Shown piece after piece: positions 1 through 9,233 of a stretch of DNA of 64,000 bases. Where the stretch lies: positions 1 to 64,000 of the forward strand of contig NZ_WJBU01000002.1 in NCBI RefSeq assembly GCF_009646335.1, written 5' to 3'. The position numbers and the translations under genes were made by a program. Origin of the DNA: Caenimonas koreensis DSM 17982. GTDB lineage: Bacteria; Pseudomonadota; Gammaproteobacteria; Burkholderiales; Burkholderiaceae_C. Under the pieces are notes generated by a model that saw only the letters and a program-made list of their open reading frames with translations, was not told the DNA's origin and made no database searches. Numbering within the stretch: position 1 is the first letter of the stretch; each line of letters starts with the position of its first letter.

Positions 1-3000
1 ACCTGACCGTGGGCGGCGCCAGCGGCGTGGGCACGATCATTGACGATGACGCTGCGCCGACGATCGCGTCGGTGAGCAGCGTGAGCGCAACGGAAGCGAC
101 GAGCATCGTCCACACGGTGAACCTGTCGAATGCTTCCAGCAGCGCGACGACGTTCACCTTGACGCTGGGCGACGTGACGGCCACAGGCGGTGGAACCGAC
201 TACACCTCGACTCTGACCAGCACGGCCTTCACGAATGGCGTGACGATCTCGGGCGGTGTGATCACCGTGCCTGCGGGCGTGACGACGTTCTCGGTCTCCG
301 TCCCGACAGCGGCTGACACGATCGACGAGCCGAACGAGACCTACAACCTGACCGTGGGTGGCGCGAGCGGCGTCGGCACGATCCTGGACGACGACGCAGC
401 GCCGACGATCTCCTCCGTGACCAGCGCGAGCGCGACGGAAGCGACGAGCATCGTCCACACGGTGAACCTGTCGAATGCATCGAGCAGCGCGACCACGTTC
501 ACGCTGACGCTGGGCGATGTGACCGCCACAGGCGGTGGAACCGACTACACCTCGGCACTGACGAGCACGGCCTTCACGAACGGCGTGACGATCGCGGTCG
601 GTGTCATCACTGTCCCGGCAGGCGTCACGACCTTCTCGGTCTCCGTGGCAACCACCACCGACACGATCGACGAGCCGAACGAGACGTACAACCTGACCGT
701 GGGCGGCGCCTCGGGCGTGGGCACGATCCTGGACGACGATGCGGCACCGACGGTCTCCTCGGTGACCAGTGCGAGCGCAACGGAAGCGACGAGCATCGTC
801 CACACAGTGAACCTGTCGAATCCGTCCAGCTCGGTCACAACATTCGCGCTGACGCTGGGCGGTGGCACAGCGACCGGCGGCGGCACCGACTACACCTCGA
901 CCCTGACGAGCACGGCATTCACCAATGGCGTGACGATTGCCGCCGGTGTCATCACCGTGCCTGCGGGCGTCACGACCTTCTCGGTCTCCGTCCCGACAGC
1001 GGCCGACACGATCGACGAGCCGAACGAAACCTACAACCTGACGGTGGGTGGCGCGAGCGGCGTCGGCACGATCATCGACGACGACAACGCGCCGACGATT
1101 GCTTCCGTGACCAGCGCGAGCGCGACAGAAGCGACGAGCATCGTCCACACCGTGAACCTGTCGAATGCCTCCAGCAGCGCGACGACGTTCACCCTGACCC
1201 TGGCGGATGTGACAGCGACCGGTGGCGGCACCGACTACACCTCGGCATTGACGAGCACGGCCTTCACGAATGGCGTGACGATTGCAGCTGGGGTGATCAC
1301 TGTCCCGGCAGGCGTCACGACGTTCTCGGTATCTGTTGCCACAACGACCGACACGATCGACGAGCCGAACGAGACGTACAACCTCACCATCGGCGGCGCT
1401 TCGGGCGTCGGCACGATCATCGACGACGACGCTGCGCCGACGATCTCGTCGGTGTCGAGTGTCAGCGCGACGGAAGCGACGAGCATCGTCCACACGGTGA
1501 ACCTGTCGAATCCCTCCAGCAGTGCCACGACGTTCACGTTGACGCTGGGTGACGTGACCGCCACGGGCGGCGGCACCGATTACACGTCGACCCTGACCAG
1601 CACGGCCTTCACGAATGGCGTGACCATCTCCGGCGGTGTCATCACCGTGCCTGCAGGCGTGACGACGTTCTCTGTCTCCGTCCCGACAGCAGCGGACACG
1701 ATCGACGAGCCGAACGAGACGTACAACCTCACCATCGGCGGCGCCTCGGGTGTCGGCACGATCATCGACGACGATGCAGCGCCGACGATCTCGTCGGTGA
1801 CGAGCGCCAGCGCGACGGAAGCGACGAGCATCGTTCACACGGTGAGCCTGTCGAATGCATCGAGCAGCGCGACCACGTTCACGCTGACTCTTGCTGATGT
1901 GACGGCGACGGGCGGCGGCACCGATTACACCTCGGCACTGACCAGCACGGCGTTCACGAACGGCGTGACGATTGCGGCTGGCGTGATCACCGTGCCGGCA
2001 GGCGTGACGACGTTCTCGGTCTCCGTACCGACGACCACGGACACGATCGACGAGCCGAACGAAACGTACAACCTGACCGTGGGCGGCGCCAGCGGCGTGG
2101 GCACGATCATTGACGACGACGCTGCGCCGACGATCTCGTCGGTCTCGAGCGTGAGTGCGACGGAAGCGACGAGCATCGTCCACACAGTGAACCTGTCGAA
2201 TCCGTCCAGCTCAGTCACGACATTTGCATTGACGCTTGGCGGCGGCACAGCGACCGGTGGCGGCACCGACTACACCTCGACTCTGACGAGCACGGCCTTC
2301 ACGAATGGCGTGACGATCTCCGGCGGTGTGATCACGGTGCCTGCAGGCGTGACCACGTTCTCTGTCTCCGTACCCACGGCGGCGGACACGATCGACGAGC
2401 CGAACGAGACGTATAACCTCACCATCGGCGGCGCCTCGGGCGTCGGCACGATCATCGATGACGACGCTGCACCGACGATTTCTTCCGTGACCAGCGCGAG
2501 CGCGACGGAAGCCACGAGCATCGTTCACACTGTGAACCTGTCGAATGCATCGAGCAGCGCGACGACGTTCACGCTGACCCTGGCCGATGTGACGGCAACG
2601 GGCGGCGGCACCGACTACACCTCGGCGCTCACGAGCACGGCCTTCACGAATGGCGTGACGATTGCGGGTGGTGTCATCACCGTGCCGGCAGGCGTGACGA
2701 CATTCTCGGTGTCTGTTGCCACGACGACCGACACGATCGACGAAGCGAACGAGACCTACAACCTGACCGTGGGCGGCGCGAGCGGCGTCGGCACGATCCT
2801 GGACGACGACGCGGCACCGACGGTCTCCTCGGTCAGCAGCGTCAGCGCGACGGAAGCGACGAGCATCGTCCACACGGTGAATCTGTCGAACCCGTCCAGC
2901 TCGGTCACAACGTTCACGTTCACCTTCGGCGGCGGCACGGCCACGGGCGGCGGCACCGATTACACGTCGACCCTGACGAGCACGGCCTTCACGAATGGCG

Positions 3001-4200
3001 TGACGATCTCCGGCGGTGTGATCACGGTGCCTGCAGGCGTGACCACGTTCTCGGTCTCCGTGCCGACCACGTCGGACACGATCGACGAGCCGAACGAGAC
3101 GTACAACCTGACGATTGGCGGCGCTTCGGGCGTCGGCACGATCATCGATGACGACGCTGCGCCGACGATCTCCTCCGTGACCAGCGCCAGCGCGACAGAA
3201 GCGACGAGCATTGTTCACACCGTAAACCTGTCGAATGCATCGAGCAGCGTGACCACGTTTACGCTGACCCTGGCCGATGTGACGGCCACAGGCGGCGGCA
3301 CCGACTACACCTCGGCGCTCACGAGCACGGCCTTCACGAACGGCGTGACGATTGCGGGTGGTGTCATCACCGTGCCGGCAGGCGTCACGACCTTCTCGGT
3401 CTCCGTGGCAACCACCACCGACACGATCGACGAGCCGAACGAGACGTACAACCTGACCGTGGGCGGCGCCTCGGGCGTGGGCACGATCCTGGACGACGAC
3501 GCGGCACCGACGATCTCCTCGGTCGGCAGCGTCAGCGCGACGGAAGCGACGAGCATCGTCCACACGGTGAATCTGTCGAACCCGTCCAGCTCGGTCACAA
3601 CGTTCACGTTCACCTTCGGCGGCGGCACGGCCACGGGCGGCGGCACCGATTACACGTCGACCCTGACGAGCACGGCCTTCACGAATGGCGTCACGATCTC
3701 GGGCGGTGTCATCACCGTGCCCGCAGGCGTGACGACATTCTCGGTCTCCGTGCCGACCACGTCGGACACGATCGACGAGCCGAACGAGACGTACAACCTG
3801 ACGATCGGCGGCGCCTCGGGTGTCGGCACGATCATCGACGACGACCCGACGCCGACCATCTCGTCTGTCAGCAGCGTCAGCGCGACGGAAGCGACGAGCA
3901 TCGTCCACACTGTCAATCTGTCGAACCCGGCAAGCTCGGTGACAACCTTTGCCCTGGCGCTGGGTGATGTCACCGCGACGGGCGGCGGCACTGACTACAC
4001 GTCGGCACTGACCAGCACGGCGTTTACCAATGGCGTGACGATCTCCGGCGGCGTCATCACCGTTCCCGCAGGCGTGACGACGTTCTCGGTCTCCGTGCCG
4101 ACCACGTCGGACACGATCGACGAGCCGAACGAGACGTACAACCTGACCGTCGGTGGCGCCAGCGGCGTCGGCACGATCATCGACGACGACAACGCGCCGA
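1..4200 (+). repeat. Tandem 345-bp repeats in adhesin (12 copies visible)
   Basis: Twelve tandem copies of a 345-bp (115-codon) unit are visible, each ending in a G-T-I-[IL]-DDD motif and containing IDEPNETYNLT. Most copies alternate between two subtypes: one with SVSATEA, NPSSS and TISGG, the other with SASATEA, NASSS, SALTS and mostly VATTTD. This gives a partial 690-bp higher-order period. A thirteenth copy (about 4200-4530) is strongly diverged. The array continues upstream of the window, so the total copy number is unknown. Confidence 0.93.
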
Positions 4201-7200
4201 CTGTCTCCACCGTGTCGAACGACACGCAGATCGAAGGCACGAGCCTCGTGCAGACAGTCACGCTGACCAACTCGTCGAGCAGCGTCACCACCTTCACCTA
4301 TGCACTGGGTGGCGGCACGGCGACGTCGGGCTCCGACTACAGCACGGCAGTGACTTTCAGCAATGGCGTGACCTTGTCGGGCGGTGTTGTCACTGTGCCC
4401 GCCAATGTCTCGTCGTTCACCGTCACGGTGCCCACCGTCAATGACACCACGCCCGAATCGACCGAGACGGTCACGCTGACTGTCGGCGGCATCTCCGGCA
4501 CAGGCACGATCATCGACAACGAGCCGGACATCGACCTGGACCTGAACAATTCGTCCGCCGCGACGGGCCGCGACTTCAACAACTCGTACACCGAGAACGG
4601 CGCAGCCGTGACCATCGGCGATGTCGATACGAGGATCACGGATGCGGATTCCGTCAACATCGTCAGCGCGACGATCACTCTGACCAACAGGCAGGCGCTG
4701 GACGTCCTGACCGCAGGATCGCTGCCAGGCGGCATCGTCGCCAGCGCGTACGACTCGGTCACGGGCATCCTGACGCTGAGCGGAACCACGACGCTTGCGA
4801 ACTACGAGACGGCGATCCGCACCATCACGTTCAGCAACACGGGTGACAACCCCGGTTCGGTGACCCGTGTCGTGACGGTGACGGTCAACGACGGAACAGC
4901 CGACAGCGCTGTCGCCACGGCCAATATCACCGTCACACCGGTGAACGATCCGCCGGTCACGAGCAACGTGGTGGCCAATGGCAACGAAGACCAGCCAGCG
5001 CCCATCGCGATCCCGCTGGTGGGCACCGACGTGGATGGCACGGTGGCGAGCTTCACGGTGTCGAGCCTGCCGACCAACGGCACGCTGTTCTACATCGACG
5101 CCGGCTTCGAGACTCCGGTGGTCATCGGCTCGCCGATACCGTCCACGGGCAACCTCACGCTGTACTTCAGGCCGCTGCCGGATTCGTTCGGCACGACGGG
5201 CTTCAACTTCATCACGACCGACAACAACGGCGCGAACTCGGCCAGTGCTACCGCAACGATCAACGTCGCATCGGTGGACGACGGCCTGCCGGCCGCAGTT
5301 GCGGATTCGTTCAACGTGGTGCTCGGCACGCCGATCACGTTCAGCAAGGCGTCGCTGCTGGCCAATGACACGCTGCCTGACCACGCGGCCTTCTTCTCGT
5401 TCACGACGGCCACGCCCAATGGCGCGCTGGTTGACAACGGCGATGGCACGATGACGTTCACGCCGAGCGTGACGGGCACGCCGACGTTCACCTACACCGT
5501 CAAAGACGACCAGGGCTCCACGAGCACCGCGACAGTCACGTTCAACGTGGGCACGGCGTCGGATGACCTCGCCACGGTGTACGAGTCGGCGCTGCCTGCC
5601 GGCTCCGGCGGCGGCAACCTGACTGCCTCGGGCTTCCTGCTCGCGAACGACGGCGGTGCAGGCACGCAGGTGTCGCGCATCACGCTCAATGGCGGCGGGA
5701 CCTGGATCACCGACGGCGGGGCGGGTGACACCGACCCGACGGCTGGCGTCATTCGGGCGGCCACGACGTACGGCACGGTTTCAGTGACCGCGGCAACAGG
5801 TGCCTACACCTACACGCTCAACACGCGTGCCGACAATTCCCTGCCCGCGAACAACGCCGCGATCACGGACACGATCGGCTACGGCTACTCCACGAACAGC
5901 ATCGCCGCGAACCTGCGCGTGTCGATCAGGGACGACGTGCCTGCCGCGGCAGACGCAACAGTGGTGATCCCGGCGAGCCCGTCGCAGGCCTACACGATCT
6001 ACATCGTGCTGGACGTGTCGGGCTCCATGAGTGGCACGTCCGGTGCCGTGCGCAACACGGACGCCAACGGCGTGGTCACGATCACCGATCGCATCACGAT
6101 CGCCAAGCAGGCGCTGATTGCGCTGGTCACGCAGTACTTCGCCCAGTCGTCCGACGTGATCGTCAAGTTCGAGACGTTCCAGGCGACCGCCTCATTCGTC
6201 GGCACCTACACGAACCTTTCAGCTGCAACGACCGGTATCAACAGCGCGACAGCGGGCGGCGGCACGAACTACGAAGCGGCCTTGAATGCGGCACAAGACA
6301 ACTTCGGTGTGGTCGATTCGACGCGCAACAATTTCATCTACTTCCTGTCTGACGGCACGCCCTCGGTCGGCAACACGGTGGATCCGGCCACGGCGGTTTA
6401 CGCCGGCACGGGCCGCAGCTTCGCAACATTTGCGAATGGCGCCTATGTGGGCGGCTCGTTCATCAACTCGTATGCCGTCGGCATCGGCACCGGTATCTCG
6501 TCGCTCACGCAGCTGAACGCGATCAACAACACCGACCAGCTGAAAGACGGCAACCCCGATCCGGCGATCATCGTGCCGGACCTGACGCAGCTTGACGACC
6601 AGCTTCTGTCGACCGTGCCGGTGACCTTCGGCGGCAACGTCGTCGCAGGTGGCTCCGGCACCTTTGCGACGTTCGGCGCCGACACCGGCTACGTCAAGAC
6701 AATGACGCTGACGCTCGACACGAACAACAACGGCGTGATCGACGCGGGCGACGTCCCTGTGACCTTCACGTTCACGCCGGGCGGCACACCCGCGACGGAT
6801 TCAATCACCGCGTCGAGTGCCGTGCCCGGCTTGCCACTCAATGGCACGCACACGCTCACGCTGAACCTGTCGCGCCAGTTTGTGTACGGCACGCTGGTCT
6901 TCGACTTCTCGACAGGTGACTACAGCTACTTCAGCGGCAATTCGGCCAATGCGGGTTCGAGCTTCTCGCTGACCTCGGTGGTGACCGACCTTGACGGCGA
7001 CACGGCCTCGTCGACGCAGACCATCACCGTGGTCGACGGCAAGCCGTTTGCACGCGACGACTCGGACACGCTGTTTGCCGGAACGACTTTCCTGGAAGGC
7101 AACGTCGTGTCGGGTTCGGGCACCGATTCGGGCCTGGCCAACGGAACGGCGTTCAGCCCGTTTGCCTCGGCAGGCGCAGGCGTGGACACCATCGTCGACA

Positions 7201-9158
7201 ACGCCAAGGTCACGGCGATCAATTTCCATGGCTCGTCAGTCAGCCTGATCGCCGCGACCGGATCGACGGCGCTCTTCGGCGGCACCTACACCGTGGCCTA
7301 CAACGCCGGAACCGGCTTCGGCAGTTTCGTCTGGACCAAGGCAGACGGATCGGCGCTCACGTTCGATACGACGGGTTACTACAAGTACACGCCGCCAACG
7401 GCAAACATCCCCGTGACGCCGGCAGGCGCGGGCACGGCGACAGCAGTGTCCACAGCCTTGACGGCAGCGCCGGGCTTCGGTACGGGCGTCGATGTCATGG
7501 GCGTCACGGCAGCGGGTGCGCCGACAACCGTGAACTACAACGCGACAAGTGGTGTCGGCGTGCAGGGCGGCGGCAACAACGCGAACGTGAACAACGACGA
7601 GAACCTGCTCATCACGTTCCCGAAGTACTCGAGCGTGCAGTCGATCAACGTGAATGCGGCCAACAGCAACCTGGGCGGCGCCAATACCCTGACGTACAGC
7701 TTCTACAACTACAACACGCTGCTGGGCACGTTCACGAGCAATGCAGAAGGTGTTGTCGCGATGCCGGGGGCGATCTCGGCGCTCACCAACGTGACGCGCG
7801 TCGATATCAATGCAGACGGCACGTCGTCCGCGCGAATCCAGGGGATCAACTACACGTTGACGAGCACCGCGCAGACGTACCTCGACCTGCAAGCAGCGCC
7901 AGGCGGTGCGACGGGCGTGACGCTGTCAGGCATGTCGCGCACGAGCTCCGTGCCGGACACGACAGCGACATTCGCTGCGAACGTCGGCGCTGCGGTGACA
8001 GGCGGCGGCTCCAACGCCACCATCGACAACCTCGAGTCGCTCGTCATCACGTTTGCCCAGACCACGTTTGCGCTTGGCGTGCAGAACGTGGTGGTCAACG
8101 TCAGCCCGACCAGCAATCTCGGGCCGCCCGGTGGCGGTACCGATCCGTCGTTGACGTACAAGATGTACGGCGTCGATGGTGCTTTCCTGGGCCAGTTCAG
8201 CAGCGACAAGGAAGGCGCCGTGGCGATACCGACCACCTACAACGGTATCGGCAAGATCGTGATCGAGGCGGCCGGCGACGCCACGGCGTCGATTCAGGGC
8301 ATTGCCTACGACACCGTTGCCAACCCGGCGGCGACGTCCATTGCGCCCGAGACAGTGGGCTACACGCTGACCGACGCGCAAAACTCGCAGTCGTCCGCCA
8401 CGCTCACGCTCAACATCGTGAGCCAGAACTACTACGGCACGGCCGCAGGCGACACCATCACCGGTGGCACAGCCAACGACCACATCGTGGGCGTTGCGGG
8501 CGCAGACAGCCTCTCGGGCGGCGCAGGCTACGACATTCTGGACGGCGGCGACGGCAACGACACGCTCGACGGCGGCAACGACGATGACACGCTGGCAGGC
8601 GGCAACGGCAACGACAGCATGCGCGGTGGCGCGGGCAACGACGTCATGCGCGGCGATGCGGGCAACGACACGCTGGACGGCGGCACCGGCAACAACTGGC
8701 TGGATGGTGGCGCGGGCAACGACTCGCTGCTCGGCAACACCGGGGCCGACACGCTCACCGGTGGTGCGGGCAACGACATCATGGATGGCGCTGCAGGCGT
8801 GGACACGTTCCGCTTCCTGCTGGCGGACAAGGGCAGCACCGGCGCACCGAACGTGGACACCATTAACAACTTCGCGACGGGGCCCACGGGTGATGTGCTC
8901 GACCTGCGTGACCTGCTGGCGGGCGAGTCCACGAGCTTCGGCCTGACCGGTAACCTGACGTACTTCCTGCACTTCGAGAAGGTGGGTGCGGACACGAAGA
9001 TCCACATCAGCTCGGGTGGCGGGTTCTCGGCGGGCTACCAGTTCTCCAAGGAAGACGAGACCATCATCGTGACGGGCGTCGACATGGTGACGGGCTTTGC
9101 AAGCGACCAGGCGATCATCCAGAACCTGTTGGCCAACAACAAGCTGGTGACTGATTGA
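3..9158 (+). CDS. Giant RTX repeat adhesin (LapA-like), 5' end outside window
   Basis: This is the C-terminal ~3050 residues of a surface adhesin exported by type I secretion; the frame is open to the window edge, so the N-terminus is missing. Visible in order: 12 near-identical ~115-residue Calx-beta/Ig-like repeats plus one divergent copy (to about nt 4500), cadherin/Ig-like linker domains with NDPP-type junctions (about 4530-5560), a von Willebrand A domain with a MIDAS-type DVSGS motif near nt 6015, further beta-rich domains, then RTX calcium-binding nonapeptides of GGxGND type (about 8440-8800). It ends in a typical C-terminal type I secretion region. The next gene encodes a TolC/LapE-like channel, which fits type I export. 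The inner-membrane ABC transporter and adaptor are not in view. The product probably acts in biofilm attachment; the ligand is unknown. Confidence 0.9.
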   Translation: MTVGGASGVGTIIDDDAAPTIASVSSVSATEATSIVHTVNLSNASSSATTFTLTLGDVTATGGGTDYTSTLTSTAFTNGVTISGGVITVPAGVTTFSVSVPTAADTIDEPNETYNLTVGGASGVGTILDDDAAPTISSVTSASATEATSIVHTVNLSNASSSATTFTLTLGDVTATGGGTDYTSALTSTAFTNGVTIAVGVITVPAGVTTFSVSVATTTDTIDEPNETYNLTVGGASGVGTILDDDAAPTVSSVTSASATEATSIVHTVNLSNPSSSVTTFALTLGGGTATGGGTDYTSTLTSTAFTNGVTIAAGVITVPAGVTTFSVSVPTAADTIDEPNETYNLTVGGASGVGTIIDDDNAPTIASVTSASATEATSIVHTVNLSNASSSATTFTLTLADVTATGGGTDYTSALTSTAFTNGVTIAAGVITVPAGVTTFSVSVATTTDTIDEPNETYNLTIGGASGVGTIIDDDAAPTISSVSSVSATEATSIVHTVNLSNPSSSATTFTLTLGDVTATGGGTDYTSTLTSTAFTNGVTISGGVITVPAGVTTFSVSVPTAADTIDEPNETYNLTIGGASGVGTIIDDDAAPTISSVTSASATEATSIVHTVSLSNASSSATTFTLTLADVTATGGGTDYTSALTSTAFTNGVTIAAGVITVPAGVTTFSVSVPTTTDTIDEPNETYNLTVGGASGVGTIIDDDAAPTISSVSSVSATEATSIVHTVNLSNPSSSVTTFALTLGGGTATGGGTDYTSTLTSTAFTNGVTISGGVITVPAGVTTFSVSVPTAADTIDEPNETYNLTIGGASGVGTIIDDDAAPTISSVTSASATEATSIVHTVNLSNASSSATTFTLTLADVTATGGGTDYTSALTSTAFTNGVTIAGGVITVPAGVTTFSVSVATTTDTIDEANETYNLTVGGASGVGTILDDDAAPTVSSVSSVSATEATSIVHTVNLSNPSSSVTTFTFTFGGGTATGGGTDYTSTLTSTAFTNGVTISGGVITVPAGVTTFSVSVPTTSDTIDEPNETYNLTIGGASGVGTIIDDDAAPTISSVTSASATEATSIVHTVNLSNASSSVTTFTLTLADVTATGGGTDYTSALTSTAFTNGVTIAGGVITVPAGVTTFSVSVATTTDTIDEPNETYNLTVGGASGVGTILDDDAAPTISSVGSVSATEATSIVHTVNLSNPSSSVTTFTFTFGGGTATGGGTDYTSTLTSTAFTNGVTISGGVITVPAGVTTFSVSVPTTSDTIDEPNETYNLTIGGASGVGTIIDDDPTPTISSVSSVSATEATSIVHTVNLSNPASSVTTFALALGDVTATGGGTDYTSALTSTAFTNGVTISGGVITVPAGVTTFSVSVPTTSDTIDEPNETYNLTVGGASGVGTIIDDDNAPTVSTVSNDTQIEGTSLVQTVTLTNSSSSVTTFTYALGGGTATSGSDYSTAVTFSNGVTLSGGVVTVPANVSSFTVTVPTVNDTTPESTETVTLTVGGISGTGTIIDNEPDIDLDLNNSSAATGRDFNNSYTENGAAVTIGDVDTRITDADSVNIVSATITLTNRQALDVLTAGSLPGGIVASAYDSVTGILTLSGTTTLANYETAIRTITFSNTGDNPGSVTRVVTVTVNDGTADSAVATANITVTPVNDPPVTSNVVANGNEDQPAPIAIPLVGTDVDGTVASFTVSSLPTNGTLFYIDAGFETPVVIGSPIPSTGNLTLYFRPLPDSFGTTGFNFITTDNNGANSASATATINVASVDDGLPAAVADSFNVVLGTPITFSKASLLANDTLPDHAAFFSFTTATPNGALVDNGDGTMTFTPSVTGTPTFTYTVKDDQGSTSTATVTFNVGTASDDLATVYESALPAGSGGGNLTASGFLLANDGGAGTQVSRITLNGGGTWITDGGAGDTDPTAGVIRAATTYGTVSVTAATGAYTYTLNTRADNSLPANNAAITDTIGYGYSTNSIAANLRVSIRDDVPAAADATVVIPASPSQAYTIYIVLDVSGSMSGTSGAVRNTDANGVVTITDRITIAKQALIALVTQYFAQSSDVIVKFETFQATASFVGTYTNLSAATTGINSATAGGGTNYEAALNAAQDNFGVVDSTRNNFIYFLSDGTPSVGNTVDPATAVYAGTGRSFATFANGAYVGGSFINSYAVGIGTGISSLTQLNAINNTDQLKDGNPDPAIIVPDLTQLDDQLLSTVPVTFGGNVVAGGSGTFATFGADTGYVKTMTLTLDTNNNGVIDAGDVPVTFTFTPGGTPATDSITASSAVPGLPLNGTHTLTLNLSRQFVYGTLVFDFSTGDYSYFSGNSANAGSSFSLTSVVTDLDGDTASSTQTITVVDGKPFARDDSDTLFAGTTFLEGNVVSGSGTDSGLANGTAFSPFASAGAGVDTIVDNAKVTAINFHGSSVSLIAATGSTALFGGTYTVAYNAGTGFGSFVWTKADGSALTFDTTGYYKYTPPTANIPVTPAGAGTATAVSTALTAAPGFGTGVDVMGVTAAGAPTTVNYNATSGVGVQGGGNNANVNNDENLLITFPKYSSVQSINVNAANSNLGGANTLTYSFYNYNTLLGTFTSNAEGVVAMPGAISALTNVTRVDINADGTSSARIQGINYTLTSTAQTYLDLQAAPGGATGVTLSGMSRTSSVPDTTATFAANVGAAVTGGGSNATIDNLESLVITFAQTTFALGVQNVVVNVSPTSNLGPPGGGTDPSLTYKMYGVDGAFLGQFSSDKEGAVAIPTTYNGIGKIVIEAAGDATASIQGIAYDTVANPAATSIAPETVGYTLTDAQNSQSSATLTLNIVSQNYYGTAAGDTITGGTANDHIVGVAGADSLSGGAGYDILDGGDGNDTLDGGNDDDTLAGGNGNDSMRGGAGNDVMRGDAGNDTLDGGTGNNWLDGGAGNDSLLGNTGADTLTGGAGNDIMDGAAGVDTFRFLLADKGSTGAPNVDTINNFATGPTGDVLDLRDLLAGESTSFGLTGNLTYFLHFEKVGADTKIHISSGGGFSAGYQFSKEDETIIVTGVDMVTGFASDQAIIQNLLANNKLVTD

Positions 9159-9233
9159 AGAAGTTCGGCAACAGGCAGGGCCTCACGAAGGTCCGGCCTG
9201 AGCCGCGAGACATGAATTGAAAGAGGTTTGAGA

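Noticed and set aside
2211..5384. A 1057-codon minus-strand open frame opposite the adhesin repeats
   Set aside because: It is very Arg/Asp/His-rich and periodic, mirroring the adhesin repeat units. It has no domain character and is an antisense shadow of GC-rich repeats.
1..9158. The 345-bp adhesin repeats as a CRISPR-like or satellite array
   Set aside because: The units are fully coding, in frame and without spacers; they are protein-domain repeats.
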